Source: an uncultured Tateyamaria sp. (GTDB taxonomy: Bacteria > Pseudomonadota > Alphaproteobacteria > Rhodobacterales > Rhodobacteraceae). From it: a stretch of 64,000 nucleotides of DNA. Made by a program: the position numbers and the translations under genes. The stretch covers positions 64,001 through 128,000 of the forward strand of contig NZ_CANNES010000004.1 of the NCBI RefSeq assembly GCF_947503705.1. The letters run 5' to 3'. This document shows positions 45,913 through 55,141 of this stretch, one piece after another. Under the pieces are notes generated by a model. It saw nothing but the letters and a program-made list of their open reading frames with translations. It had not been told where the DNA came from and ran no database searches. Positions within the stretch are counted from its first letter, which is position 1, and each line of letters opens with the position of its first letter.

Positions 45913-46658
45913 TGGAAAAATACCTCGCCGGGTTTGGGTTTTTTGTACTGCTCATCGTTATAGCCGAGCATCTTGGTGTTGGCACATGGCTCGAGGAGAA
46001 CCAAACCCCCATCACCTCGTCCACCACCGTTGCCTGGGTGACGAGTTTGTCGACTGCCGTACTCGCCGTCCTGACATTTTTCCTGGCAAAGGCAACAACA
46101 AATATGGCGGCAGCCTCTTCTTCGCCACAAGTTGTCGCATCCATTGAGGTGAACCAGTGGTCCGTCATTCACTTTGACTTAGTTGTGGAAAATACCGGGA
46201 ATGCGCCGGCTTTTGACATCAAGGTGGATTTTGCCAACCCGCCAAAACTGTCCAAAGCAAAGGGAGAAGTTCCCTTCCCCTTTTCGAGGATCAGCCTTCT
46301 GAGACCCGGACAGAACGTCACAAGCTACCTTGCCGATTTTCAAAATCTCAAAGATGAAAGCTACATTGTAAACGTCTCTTGGAAGGCCAAACCTGACGCG
46401 CCCACCCGCGATAGCCTGAGCTATCAACTAGACATGAACTCCGTAGATGGCGTCAGTTTCCTTGGAAAGCCATCTGCCTTGATCCAGGTCGCTGAAGAGC
46501 TGAAAAAGATCAGAGATGATTGGAAACCCGTCGCAAGCGGAAACAGACGGCTGGATGTGGATGTTTATTCTCAGCAAGACCGCGACACAAAGAAAGCCGA
46601 ATTGGATGCCTGGCGCGACGAAATGCAGAAAAAACGACGCGAAACACAACCAAAATGA
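45912..46658 (+). CDS. membrane-anchored protein of unknown function inserted in the ABC operon
   Basis: A 248-residue protein with two hydrophobic helices (residues ~5-21, FGFFVLLIVIAEHLGVG, and ~39-60, VTSLSTAVLAVLTFFLAKATT) and a single folded domain after them. That domain contains VEVNQWSVIHFDLVVENTGNAPAFDIKVDF-like beta strands (an Ig-like or 'NTGNAPA' fold), LRPGQNVTSYLADF, and a charged helical C-terminus (RDTKKAELDAWRDEMQKKRRE). It is precisely inserted: it overlaps the DppC-type stop on one side (TGATG) and the ATPase start on the other (ATGA). Base composition is lower in GC than its neighbours. I know no ABC importer with this subunit, and no function can be assigned. Confidence 0.8.
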   Translation: MEKYLAGFGFFVLLIVIAEHLGVGTWLEENQTPITSSTTVAWVTSLSTAVLAVLTFFLAKATTNMAAASSSPQVVASIEVNQWSVIHFDLVVENTGNAPAFDIKVDFANPPKLSKAKGEVPFPFSRISLLRPGQNVTSYLADFQNLKDESYIVNVSWKAKPDAPTRDSLSYQLDMNSVDGVSFLGKPSALIQVAEELKKIRDDWKPVASGNRRLDVDVYSQQDRDTKKAELDAWRDEMQKKRRETQPK

Positions 46659-47635
46659 CCACTCCCATCCTCTCCATCCGCGACCTCACAGTCGACATCC
46701 CCACGCGGCACGGCATCCTGCGGCCCGTCAGTGGGGTCTCTTACGACATCGCGGCGGGCGAAATCCTGGGCGTTGTTGGGGAATCTGGGGCTGGCAAGTC
46801 CATGGCGGGCAATGCTGTCATTGGCCTTTTGAACCCGCCTGCGCATATCTCTGCTGGCGAAATCCACCTGAACGGCAAGCGCATCGACCACCTGCAAAGG
46901 GACCAGATGCGCCGCCTTCGGGGCAAAGAGATCGGGATGGTTTTCCAAGACCCCCTGACCTCCCTCAACCCGCTCCTCAAGATCGGCGACCAATTGACCG
47001 AAACCATGCTGGCCCATCTCGACATCACGGCCCAAGAGGCCCGCAAGCGCGCCATTGCCGCCCTCGAAGAGGTTGGCATTCCCGGCGCCGCAGAACGGGT
47101 CGACAGCTATCCCCACGAATTCTCTGGCGGGATGCGCCAGAGGGTCGTCATAGCCCTCGCCCTGTGCGCCGAACCCAGTCTCGTCATTGCCGATGAGCCC
47201 ACTACGGCCCTTGATGTGTCGGTGCAGGCCCAGATCATTGCGCTCCTGAAAAAGCTTTGCCGCGAGCGTGGTACCGCCGTCATGCTGATCACCCATGACA
47301 TGGGGGTGATTGCCGAGGCCGCCGACCGCGTGGCGGTCATGTATGCGGGCAAGCTGGTCGAACTTGGCCCGGTGCGCGATGTGCTGACGACCCCGTTGCA
47401 CCCCTATACGGACGGGCTGATGGGCTCGACCCCGCTGGCCTCGCGCGGCAAGGATCGGCTGCACCAGATCCCGGGTGCGATGCCCCGCCTTGACGCGCTG
47501 CCGCAAGGTTGCGCGTTCCATCCGCGTTGCCCCAAGGCGCAGGACCAGTGTCGCCATGACCCCGCGCCCCGGATCGAAGACGGGGCCGGGCGGGCCGCCT
47601 GTTTCTTCCCGCTTGCCCGCGAGGAAGTCGCCTGA
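46655..47635 (+). CDS. ABC transporter ATP-binding protein, DppD type
   Basis: First ATPase of the importer, 326 residues from ATG 46655 (MTTPILSIRDLTVDIP); an in-frame extension back to 46520 is spurious. Motifs: Walker A GESGAGKS, Q-loop FQDPLTSLNP, signature FSGGMRQRV, Walker B VIADEPTTALD and switch histidine ITHDMG. The C-terminal oligo_HPY domain holds the cysteine cluster GCAFHPRCPKAQDQC that binds an iron-sulphur cluster in relatives. Stop overlaps the second ATPase start (TGATG). Confidence 0.95.
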   Translation: MTTPILSIRDLTVDIPTRHGILRPVSGVSYDIAAGEILGVVGESGAGKSMAGNAVIGLLNPPAHISAGEIHLNGKRIDHLQRDQMRRLRGKEIGMVFQDPLTSLNPLLKIGDQLTETMLAHLDITAQEARKRAIAALEEVGIPGAAERVDSYPHEFSGGMRQRVVIALALCAEPSLVIADEPTTALDVSVQAQIIALLKKLCRERGTAVMLITHDMGVIAEAADRVAVMYAGKLVELGPVRDVLTTPLHPYTDGLMGSTPLASRGKDRLHQIPGAMPRLDALPQGCAFHPRCPKAQDQCRHDPAPRIEDGAGRAACFFPLAREEVA

Positions 47636-48597
47636 TGAGCCTCGTTTCCATCCGCAGCCTCACCCGCATCTTCGACGTCTCCAAGCCCTGGCTGAACCGG
47701 CTGATCGAACGCAAACCCAAAGCGCTGTTGACGGCTGTGTCCGACGTGAGTTTCGAGATCGAGGAAAAGACCGTCTATGCCCTCGTGGGGGAATCCGGCT
47801 CGGGGAAATCGACCATCGGCAAGATGTTGGTGGGCTTGCTTGGCCCGTCCTCTGGTGCTGTCGAAATTCGCGGTGTTGATCTGGCACGGGAGACTGACGC
47901 GCAAAAAGTCGATGACGTGCGTGCCGATATTCAGATGATCTTTCAGGACCCTTTTGCTTCTCTAAACCCGCGCTGGCGGGTGCGGGATATAATCGCAGAG
48001 CCTGTCGCGGCACGTGGTGGAGAGACTGGCGGACTGGCCGAAAAACTGTTGGAGCAGGTGGGGCTGTCAGCCCGCGATGCCGGCAAATTCCCGCACGAGT
48101 TTTCGGGCGGCCAGCGTCAGCGGATTTGCATCGCTCGCGCACTGGCGTCCGAGCCCAAGCTGATCGTCTGCGACGAGCCCACCAGCGCGCTGGACGTGTC
48201 TGTGCAGGCGCAGGTTCTGAACCTGATGAGCGATCTCAAGGATGAGTTTGGGCTCACCTATCTTTTTATCAGTCACGACCTGACCGTCGTGCAGCACATG
48301 GCCGACCGCATTGGCGTGCTCTATCTCGGTCGGTTGGTCGAAGAAGCGTCACCTGACGCCCTATTTGACGATCCCAAACATCCCTATACTCAGATGTTGC
48401 TGGCGGCCGCCCCACAATTGGGTGCCTTTGGCCGCGATGTGCCGCCCCCCACCGGCGAGATCCCTGATCCGATCAATCCGCCGCCCGGCTGCGCCTATAA
48501 TCCGCGCTGTCCACTGGCGACAGATCTGTGTCGGACAGAGCGGCCAGAGTTGCGCGAGGTGCGTGACGCACGTGTGGCCTGCCATTTTGCCGAGTAG
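47635..48597 (+). CDS. ABC transporter ATP-binding protein, DppF type
   Basis: Second ATPase of the importer, 320 residues, with Walker A GESGSGKST, Q-loop FQDPFASLNP, signature FSGGQRQRI, Walker B IVCDEPTSALD, switch histidine ISHDLT and C-terminal CAYNPRCPLATDLC oligo_HPY cysteines. It carries an N-terminal insertion (SKPWLNRLIERKPKALL) typical of DppF/OppF-like subunits. It is the last gene of the operon, stopping 3 bases from the convergent patatin stop. Confidence 0.95.
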   Translation: MSLVSIRSLTRIFDVSKPWLNRLIERKPKALLTAVSDVSFEIEEKTVYALVGESGSGKSTIGKMLVGLLGPSSGAVEIRGVDLARETDAQKVDDVRADIQMIFQDPFASLNPRWRVRDIIAEPVAARGGETGGLAEKLLEQVGLSARDAGKFPHEFSGGQRQRICIARALASEPKLIVCDEPTSALDVSVQAQVLNLMSDLKDEFGLTYLFISHDLTVVQHMADRIGVLYLGRLVEEASPDALFDDPKHPYTQMLLAAAPQLGAFGRDVPPPTGEIPDPINPPPGCAYNPRCPLATDLCRTERPELREVRDARVACHFAE

Positions 48598-48600
48598 AGC

Positions 48601-49695
48601 CTAGCCGTTCCGGGACTTCAGCTCGACCGTATTGGTCCGGTGCGGCGCGCCAAATTCGCCGAAGAGGTCGCGCAGGTCCAAAGTGCTTTCCTGTTCGATC
48701 TTGTCGAAATTTGCGGTCAACCAGCGGGTCGCATGTTCGCGCCCAAGATCGCGCAGATGCTCCAAGAATGCCCATTCTGAGTTCACCTTGGACGAGGCAT
48801 CCAGCGCCAGCATGTCGTCGCAGCCGTCGATCATGTGCATGTTCATCACGCGGTAATCCTGATCCGACAGCGCGCCATCCTCGATCAGACGGTGGATCAG
48901 GTCAATGGTGCGCAAATCGCGGAACAACGACGCGTTGAACGTGATCTCGCCCAGCCGGTTCTGGATATCGCGTGCCGTCTTTGGCGTGCCGGGCCGTTCC
49001 AGCGGGTTGATCTGTACAATCACGATATCCGACGAAGGCGAGTGGTCGATGAACGGGAATAGCACTGGATTGCCCATGTATCCGCCATCCCAATAGGGCA
49101 CACCATCAATCTCGACCGCTTTGAAGAGGCTTGGCAAGCAGGCCGAGGCCATGACCACATCAAGCGTGATCTCTTCGCGGTGAAACACCCGGGCACGGCC
49201 GGTTTCGACATTGGTGGCAGAAACATAAAGGCCCAGATCTGTGCAATGCTGCACTTTGGCAAAGTCGATATACTCCTCAACCACATCGCGCAGCGGGTTG
49301 AGCCCCAACGGGTTGAGATCATAGGGCGAGGCCATGCGGCTCATCAGGTCCATCATCGCGTAGCCCGGTGAGTTGTCCAGCGACCAGGAGCCAAAGAGCA
49401 CATCCAGTGGCGTGCGTTTGATGGGGCTGGCCTGGCCTGCGCGACTGACGGCGCGCCAGAAGGTTTCAAGCGCGTCTCGTGCCCCCTCCGCCCCGCCGTC
49501 ATACATTCCTTGGGCGGCAACCACCGCATTCATCGCGCCCGCTGACGTGCCGCTGATTGCCTCGATCCACAGGTTGTCCGCCTCGAACATCCGATCCAAT
49601 ACACCCCAAGTGAACGCCCCGTGCGAGCCGCCCCCCTGCAGGGCCAGGTTCACAGACTTTTCATGGCGCGCGGCGCGACCTTCATCCTTGGACAT
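48601..49695 (-). CDS. patatin-like phospholipase
   Basis: A soluble Ser-Asp dyad lipid acyl hydrolase. The 364-residue protein has the oxyanion loop GGGSHGAFTWG (residues ~20-30), the nucleophile elbow GTSAG (~54-58) and the catalytic aspartate in DGGYMGNP. No signal peptide or T3SS-type signal is visible, so it is probably cytoplasmic. The start is ATG 49695 with GAGGAGG upstream. It is monocistronic by layout, convergent with the ABC operon. The natural substrate is unknown. Confidence 0.93.
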   Translation of the reverse strand: MSKDEGRAARHEKSVNLALQGGGSHGAFTWGVLDRMFEADNLWIEAISGTSAGAMNAVVAAQGMYDGGAEGARDALETFWRAVSRAGQASPIKRTPLDVLFGSWSLDNSPGYAMMDLMSRMASPYDLNPLGLNPLRDVVEEYIDFAKVQHCTDLGLYVSATNVETGRARVFHREEITLDVVMASACLPSLFKAVEIDGVPYWDGGYMGNPVLFPFIDHSPSSDIVIVQINPLERPGTPKTARDIQNRLGEITFNASLFRDLRTIDLIHRLIEDGALSDQDYRVMNMHMIDGCDDMLALDASSKVNSEWAFLEHLRDLGREHATRWLTANFDKIEQESTLDLRDLFGEFGAPHRTNTVELKSRNG

Positions 49696-49840
49696 GTCTC
49701 GGCCTCCTCATGGGTATGCTCTGATTTACAGTTGGGGCGGATCGCGCTTGGTGCAAGGTGCCATCCCTGCAGGCAAGCGGTTTCGCCCCGTCAAAACACA
49801 TTGGTGCCCGGGGCGCCACCCATCTGCCTTAAAACTGAAC

Positions 49841-50638
49841 TTACATCGGGATGTCGCGGACGGGGCCAGTGTGGAGGCGAAAAACATGGTCGGCCATCGT
49901 GCTGTCGAAATAGTGCCGCACCAAGGGATCATGGCCCGGAACGACCAGTTTGGGCGAGCTGGCGAGGCGACGCAGCGTGCCAAAACCGTCCAGCATGTCT
50001 TGCATGTCCACCACGATGGGAAAGGGCTTTTGCGCGACGAAGTTCTCATAGAAATGCGCCGCGTCGGACGCCAGCACCATCCACCCGGCCAGTGTCCGAA
50101 CCCGCACGGCCTGCAAACCGCGACTGTGCCCGCCGATGCAATGCACAGTGACACCGTCGGCAACCTCGGCATCCCCATCGTGGAAAATGACCTTGCCGGA
50201 ATAAAGCCGCTTGATCGCTTCGCAGACATGACCCGCTGTAAAGGGCATCCGCAGCGTATCGTGGCACATGCAGGGGCCGGTGGCATAGGCCATCTCGGCC
50301 GCTTGCAGGTGTAATTTGGCATTCGGAAAGAGGTGCAGACCGCCCGCGTGATCATAGTGCAGATGCGTCACAATGATCTCTGTCACCTCCTCGGGTGCCA
50401 GATCAAAGGGCTTTAGCGCCTCGACCGGGTCACGCCGAATGGGCCTGCCCCGCGAGCTGGCCTCTACACCGTCATAGCCGGTATCGACGAGGATCACACG
50501 ACCCTCCCCGCGGATCAGCCACATGAAATAGTCCATGGCGTGCGGTACGTCATGGTTGTCGTCAAAGATAAAGCTGTCCGCCCGGATCCGCGCGTCTCGG
50601 TCCGCGTATTTTATCGCATAGACTTCCCAATCGCTCAT
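49841..50638 (-). CDS. metallo-beta-lactamase-fold hydrolase, AHL-lactonase-like
   Basis: A 265-residue zinc hydrolase with the family signature HLHYDHAGG (residues ~92-100), a further metal histidine (HSRG...) and ASDAAHFYENF, which carries the bridging aspartate. Sequence style matches the N-acyl-homoserine-lactonase (AiiA/AttM-like) group, whose members open lactone rings. Many relatives hydrolyse other lactones, so quorum quenching is not established. It overlaps the ABM-domain gene upstream by four bases, so the two are coupled and divergent from the catabolic operon at 51064. Confidence 0.9.
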   Translation of the reverse strand: MSDWEVYAIKYADRDARIRADSFIFDDNHDVPHAMDYFMWLIRGEGRVILVDTGYDGVEASSRGRPIRRDPVEALKPFDLAPEEVTEIIVTHLHYDHAGGLHLFPNAKLHLQAAEMAYATGPCMCHDTLRMPFTAGHVCEAIKRLYSGKVIFHDGDAEVADGVTVHCIGGHSRGLQAVRVRTLAGWMVLASDAAHFYENFVAQKPFPIVVDMQDMLDGFGTLRRLASSPKLVVPGHDPLVRHYFDSTMADHVFRLHTGPVRDIPM

Positions 50639-50928
50639 CTGTCGATCCGCTCAAAGGTGATCAGGGTCTTGTCCGCCACCAGATCTTTCACCTTGGGACC
50701 GGTCGCCAAGTAATGCGGCATCTGCTGATGCGCCTCAAAGGCGGCCAGATCGTCGTAGACTTCATAGAGGAATACGGTGTTGGGCTGGCTGGGGTCGGTG
50801 CAGACGTCGAATTGTTGGCAGCCCGGCTCGTCTCGCAGCGAGGACCGCGCATTGTTCAGGATATGGGTCATAAAGTCGTCCATCTTACCCGGATGAATGG
50901 CAAAGGTTACAGTCACGGCATAGGGCAT
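50635..50928 (-). CDS. ABM-domain protein (putative quinol monooxygenase)
   Basis: A 97-residue ferredoxin-like dimeric alpha+beta barrel of the antibiotic-biosynthesis-monooxygenase family (YgiN/LsrG relatives). Seen motifs are VTFAIHPGKMDDFM, EPGCQQFDVCTDP and FLYEVYDDLAAFEAHQQMPHY. Members act on quinones, on autoinducer degradation products or as isomerases. The gene opens a two-gene unit with the lactonase-like hydrolase, which suggests both act on one substrate pathway. The start follows GGAGA. Promoter faces the operon starting at 51064. Confidence 0.9.
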   Translation of the reverse strand: MPYAVTVTFAIHPGKMDDFMTHILNNARSSLRDEPGCQQFDVCTDPSQPNTVFLYEVYDDLAAFEAHQQMPHYLATGPKVKDLVADKTLITFERIDR

Positions 50929-50992
50929 CTTGGTGGTCTCCTTTGGCCCATGCTCAAGCGTACTTGCACGGGGAATTTACAAGTGCATTTTT

Positions 50993-51018
50993 TAACGTAT
51001 ACATTAAATCATACGTTA
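50993..51018. promoter_or_regulatory. perfect 8-bp inverted repeat in divergent promoter
   Basis: TAACGTAT and ATACGTTA are exact reverse complements separated by 10 bp, 45 bp before the dehydrogenase start and 64 bp from the ABM start. This is a good operator candidate for the GntR protein encoded at 53159, which lies in the controlled operon. It could regulate both divergent units. Confidence 0.6.
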
Positions 51019-51063
51019 GGCGAGTCGTTTTGACATATCCTACGACCAAAGGAAGATCAGACC

Positions 51064-52146
51064 ATGCCAAACTCATTCGATATCGCAGTCTTTCAAGGGG
51101 ACGGCATTGGCCCCGAGATCATGGCACCCACCCTCGCAATACTCAGCGATCTGGCGGTAGGCGGCGGCTATAGCCTGAACTTCATCGACGCTCCGGCCGG
51201 GGCCGCGCATTATGCGCAGACAGGCGACAGCTTTCCGAGCGCCTCGATGGAGGCGGCGCGGCAAGCCGATGCCATCCTGCTGTCAGCCATGGGGCTACCG
51301 GATGTGCGATACCCTGATGGCACGGAAATCTCGCCCCAGATTGATCTGCGCAAGGCGCTAACCCTCTTTGCCGGGGTGCGCCCCGTAACCGTCCGTCCCG
51401 GCCAGCCGACACCGCTGGCTTTGAGAGGGGGGCAAAGCATCGACTTTGTCCTCATCCGCGAAAGCACGGAGGGACTATTTTATACTCAAGGGCGTGGCGA
51501 GGTTGAGGCCGATGAAGCCCGCGAGACCCTGCGCATCACCCGCGCCATTTCCGAGCCGCTGTTCCGCTTTGCCTTTGAGCTGGCCAAATCGCGCAAGGCC
51601 GCCGGGCGTGGGCCGGGCAAGGTCACATGCGTCGACAAGGCCAACGTCTTCCGCGCCTTTGCTTTTTTCCGCGAGATGTTCGATGCCGAGGCGGCCAAAC
51701 ACCCCGAGCTTTCGGCCAACCACACTTATGTCGACGCCACCGCCCTATGGATGGTGGAAAAGCCATGGGAATTTGATGTGATGGTGACCGAGAACATGTT
51801 TGGCGACATCCTGTCCGATCTGGGCGCGGGCCTGATGGGAGGCCTTGGCCTCGCGCCCTCTGCCGATATTGGGCATGACCACGCGGTCTTCCAACCTTGT
51901 CATGGCTCAGCCCCTGACATTGCGGGCCAAGGCGTTGCAAACCCGATGGCCATGATCCTGTCGGCCGCGATGATGCTGGATTGGCTCGGGCAGCGCCATG
52001 ACTTTGCCCCGATGCAGGCCGATGGGGATCGGTTGCGCGCCGCGGTTGATGCAGTGGTGGCCGAAGGTGCAATTTTGACCCGCGATCTGGGCGGCCAAGC
52101 GGGCACCGCAGAGGTCGCGGATGCGATCCGGGCGGACCTCAAATGA
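51064..52146 (+). CDS. isocitrate/isopropylmalate/tartrate dehydrogenase-family enzyme
   Basis: Metal- and NAD-dependent beta-decarboxylating hydroxyacid dehydrogenase, 360 residues, probably acting on a malate- or tartrate-like substrate. Seen: GDGIGPEI near the N-terminus, the substrate-arginine region [14 protein letters not shown], the phosphate-tyrosine region [14 protein letters not shown], the metal/active-site KANVFRAF and [11 protein letters not shown], then [28 protein letters not shown] and [26 protein letters not shown]. The [11 protein letters not shown] variant is closer to tartrate dehydrogenase than to LeuB. It heads a coupled operon; stop overlaps the next start (ATGA). Confidence 0.92.
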   Translation: MPNSFDIAVFQGDGIGPEIMAPTLAILSDLAVGGGYSLNFIDAPAGAAHYAQTGDSFPSASMEAARQADAILLSAMGLPDVRYPDGTEISPQIDLRKALTLFAGVRPVTVRPGQPTPLALRGGQSIDFVLIRESTEGLFYTQGRGEVEADEARETLRITRAISEPLFRFAFELAKSRKAAGRGPGKVTCVDKANVFRAFAFFREMFDAEAAKHPELSANHTYVDATALWMVEKPWEFDVMVTENMFGDILSDLGAGLMGGLGLAPSADIGHDHAVFQPCHGSAPDIAGQGVANPMAMILSAAMMLDWLGQRHDFAPMQADGDRLRAAVDAVVAEGAILTRDLGGQAGTAEVADAIRADLK

Positions 52147-53159
52147 CAGTCCGCGTGGCATGCCTGGGTGCGGGATACTTCAGCCAGTTCCACTATGGCA
52201 GCTGGGCCCGCATGGATGGCGTCACGCTCGTCGGATCCTGTGACAGCGATCTGGGCCGGGCAGAGGCCACCGGCCTGCCCGCCTTTGCGACGCTGGAGGC
52301 GATGCTGGACGCCACCACGCCGGACCTCTTGGACATCATCCTGCCGCCACCCGCCCATGCACAGGCCATTCGCACAGCGCTGCGCGCGGGCATTCGCTGG
52401 ATCATCTGCCAAAAACCGTTCTGCCTCGACCTCGCCGAAGCGCGGCAGATCGTGACAGAGGCCGAGGCCGCAGGGGCAACCCTGATCGTGCATGAGAATT
52501 TTCGCTTTCAGCCCTGGTACCGTGCGATCAAATCCGAACTGGAAGCAGGCCGTATTGGTGACGTCCTGAACGCGACCTTTCGCCTGCGCCCCGGCGATGG
52601 CCAAGGGCCCGATGCCTACCTTGATCGGCAGCCGTATTTTCAGAAAATGCCCCGTTTTCTCATTCACGAAACGGCCGTGCATTGGGTGGATACGTTCCGC
52701 TATCTCTTTGGCCCTGCACATGCCGTCTATGCCGATCTGCGGCGGATCAATCCCACCATCGCAGGCGAGGACGCAGGCCATGTGATCTTTGATCATGGGC
52801 CGGTACGCGCGCTGTTTGACGGGAATCGACATCTCGATCATGTGGCGGACAATTTGAGGCGCACCATGGGCGAGGCGCAGATCGAGGGGACTGTCGGCGT
52901 TTTGACCCTTTTGGGTGACGGGTCAGTGACGCGCCGAAGCTTTGGCGCGGCCGATGCCGTTGATGTCATGCCCCCTGACACATGGAAAGGCTTTGGCGGC
53001 GACTGCGTGCATGCACTGCAGTCTCATGTGATCCGCGCGATGACCGATGACACCGCGCTGGAAAATACCGCGCGCGATTACCTGGATGTGATCCGCGTCA
53101 GGGACGCCATCTATGCCTCGGACCACGCGGGCCGCAAAATTCAGTTGGAGGACATGTGA
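52143..53159 (+). CDS. Gfo/Idh/MocA-family oxidoreductase
   Basis: NAD(P)-dependent oxidoreductase, 338 residues. The N-terminal Rossmann domain (residues 1-120) has CLGAGYFSQFHYGSW and CQKPFCLDLAEARQI, with the family's catalytic lysine in the K-P motif. A C-terminal alpha/beta substrate domain follows with HENFRFQPWYRAIK and FLIHETAVHWVDTFRYLFG. Substrates of this family are commonly sugars or inositols but vary. It lies between the dehydrogenase and the GntR gene with four-base and TGATG overlaps. Confidence 0.9.
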   Translation: MTVRVACLGAGYFSQFHYGSWARMDGVTLVGSCDSDLGRAEATGLPAFATLEAMLDATTPDLLDIILPPPAHAQAIRTALRAGIRWIICQKPFCLDLAEARQIVTEAEAAGATLIVHENFRFQPWYRAIKSELEAGRIGDVLNATFRLRPGDGQGPDAYLDRQPYFQKMPRFLIHETAVHWVDTFRYLFGPAHAVYADLRRINPTIAGEDAGHVIFDHGPVRALFDGNRHLDHVADNLRRTMGEAQIEGTVGVLTLLGDGSVTRRSFGAADAVDVMPPDTWKGFGGDCVHALQSHVIRAMTDDTALENTARDYLDVIRVRDAIYASDHAGRKIQLEDM

Positions 53160-53824
53160 TGCAAGACACCAGATCCAACTCGGAACGGGCCACAACCGAG
53201 TTGCGCGAGATGATCTTTTCCGGTGCTCTGCCCCCCGGCTCGGATCACCTTGAGACGGAACTGGCCGAAAAGCTGGGCATGTCCCGCACACCTGTGCGCG
53301 AGGCGGCATTGACCCTGCGCGCCCAGGGGCTGGTCGAGCTGCGCCCGCGCCGCGGCCTGCGGATCAATCCGGTCTCAGCCAAGGACATGGCAGACATCTA
53401 TGACATTCTGACCGAGCTTGAGAGCCTCGCCGCCGCACGCGCCGCCGAGGCCCGCTATTCCCGCGCAGACCTTGCGACGTTGGCCACCGCCATTGGCGAC
53501 ATGACCGAGGCACTGGCCCAGGATGATCTGCGGGCCTGGGCCAATGCCGATGACCGATTTCACCGGGAATTGGTACGTTTGGGTGGAAATGCGCGGCTGT
53601 CTATGATCGTGTCGGTGATGCGCGACCAGGTGCGCCGGGCGCGCGCCACCACCCTTTTCATCCGGCCCAAGCCCACCCAATCCAACGACGACCACCGCGC
53701 TGTCTATCAGGCCATTGCGGAGGGCGATCCCAAGACCGCCCACGACATCCATCACGCCCATCGGCTGCACGCGCGCGATATGCTGGTCAGCCTCTTGGAA
53801 AAGCATCAGTTTCACGGGCTTTAA
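53159..53824 (+). CDS. GntR-family regulator, FCD subfamily
   Basis: A 221-residue regulator with a winged helix (residues ~7-72, DHLETELAEKLGMSRTPVREAALTLRAQGLVEL) and an FCD domain with acidic and histidine ligand positions (DRFHRELVRLGGNARL and DHRAVYQAIAEGDPKTAHDIHHAH). It is embedded in the operon (TGATG overlap with the Gfo/Idh stop), and probably acts through the inverted repeat at 50993-51018. GTG 53156 is an alternative start. Confidence 0.93.
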   Translation: MQDTRSNSERATTELREMIFSGALPPGSDHLETELAEKLGMSRTPVREAALTLRAQGLVELRPRRGLRINPVSAKDMADIYDILTELESLAAARAAEARYSRADLATLATAIGDMTEALAQDDLRAWANADDRFHRELVRLGGNARLSMIVSVMRDQVRRARATTLFIRPKPTQSNDDHRAVYQAIAEGDPKTAHDIHHAHRLHARDMLVSLLEKHQFHGL

Positions 53825-53865
53825 CAAGCCTTGCGCGATGACCGCAAATGGCGTTGGCTGCGCGC

Positions 53866-55116
53866 ATGACAGATAAACATATTCTTGTGGCGGGTGCCGG
53901 CATTGTAGGCATCTCTTGTGCGATCTGGCTGCAACGGGCGGGCTATCACGTCACGGTCGTGGACCGTGCGGGGCCCGCGTCGGGCACCAGCCACGGCAAT
54001 GCCGGTGTTTTGGCCGCTGGGGCCGTGGTGCCGGTCACTGTTCCGGGGCTGATGCGCAAAGCGCCGGGGATGCTGATGGACCGCGATGCGCCGCTGTTTC
54101 TGCGCTGGTCTTACTTGCCCAAGCTGTTGCCCTTTTTGACCCGCTACATGGGCTATGCGACTGACGCCCATGTGGATCACTATGCGCAGGCCATGAGTAC
54201 GCTCTTGCTCGATTCAGCAGCCCAGCATCGCGCTTTGGCCGCAGGCACGCCTGCCGAGCGGTTCGTGTCGGATGAGGACTATTGCTTTGGCTACGCCAAG
54301 CGTGCCGATTTTGACGCCGATCGTTATGGCTGGGGCAAACGTGATGCGGTTGGCGTGCGTTATGAGGTGGTCAGCGGGGCGGAATATGCCGCATTTGATC
54401 CGATCTATGGCAAGGCCTTCGAGACGGTCGTGCGCTGCAAGGATCATGGCCGGATCAGCGACCCTGGCGCTTACGTCAAGGCGCTGTCGGATCATTTTGT
54501 GGAACAGGGCGGAACGTTGCACATCGCAGCCATTACCGATCTGCAAATGAAAGACGGCCAGATCGCGGCCCTTGAAACTACCGATGGGCCGATGCGCGCG
54601 GATCACATCGTCTTTGCCCTTGGTCCCTGGTCCAAGAAAATTGCCCATAAGTTGGGCGTCAAAGTTCCGCTGGAAAGCGAGCGGGGCTATCACATCGAGT
54701 TGGTGAACCCCTCCGCCACGCCGCGCGCGGCGATGATGGTGGCGGCCGGCAAATTCGTGATCACCCCGATGGAGGGGCGGATCAGAGCCGCGGGTGTAGT
54801 GGAGTTCGGCGGGCTGGAGAACGGGCCAAGTGCTGCCCCTTTTGCATTGCTGAAACGGCAGGTCGCGGCCCTCTTGCCAAACGTTACCTATGACAGCGTG
54901 AACGAGTGGATGGGCCACCGTCCGGCTCCGGCTGACAGTCTGCCGGTGATCGGGGCGAATGATACCTCCGGCCTCAGTTACAGCGCCTTTGGCCATCAAC
55001 ACGTTGGCTTGACAGGTGGCCCCAAAACAGGTCGTCTGATCGCGGACCTCATATCGGGGGCGCAGCCGAATATCGACTTAACCCCTTTTGATCCTTCAAA
55101 ACACCAAGCCCGTTAA
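53866..55116 (+). CDS. FAD-dependent oxidoreductase, DadA-like
   Basis: D-amino-acid-dehydrogenase-type flavoprotein of 416 residues. The dinucleotide motif VAGAGIVGISCAIWLQRAGYHV sits at residues ~7-28 and the SHGNAGVLAAGAVVPVTVPG stretch follows, typical of DadA. The catalytic domain ends with GHQHVGLTGGPKTGRLIADLI. I prefer ATG 53866 over a TTG 18 bases upstream. It probably donates electrons to the respiratory chain while oxidising an amino or imino acid. It precedes the TRAP transporter, which likely imports its substrate or precursor. Confidence 0.9.
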   Translation: MTDKHILVAGAGIVGISCAIWLQRAGYHVTVVDRAGPASGTSHGNAGVLAAGAVVPVTVPGLMRKAPGMLMDRDAPLFLRWSYLPKLLPFLTRYMGYATDAHVDHYAQAMSTLLLDSAAQHRALAAGTPAERFVSDEDYCFGYAKRADFDADRYGWGKRDAVGVRYEVVSGAEYAAFDPIYGKAFETVVRCKDHGRISDPGAYVKALSDHFVEQGGTLHIAAITDLQMKDGQIAALETTDGPMRADHIVFALGPWSKKIAHKLGVKVPLESERGYHIELVNPSATPRAAMMVAAGKFVITPMEGRIRAAGVVEFGGLENGPSAAPFALLKRQVAALLPNVTYDSVNEWMGHRPAPADSLPVIGANDTSGLSYSAFGHQHVGLTGGPKTGRLIADLISGAQPNIDLTPFDPSKHQAR

Positions 55117-55141
55117 ACGGGAAAAACAACTGGGAGATATC

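Noticed and set aside
46520-46654. N-terminal extension of the DppD-type ATPase
   Set aside because: ATG 46655 overlaps the previous stop as ATGA and gives a normal ATPase N-terminus; the extension lies in another gene.
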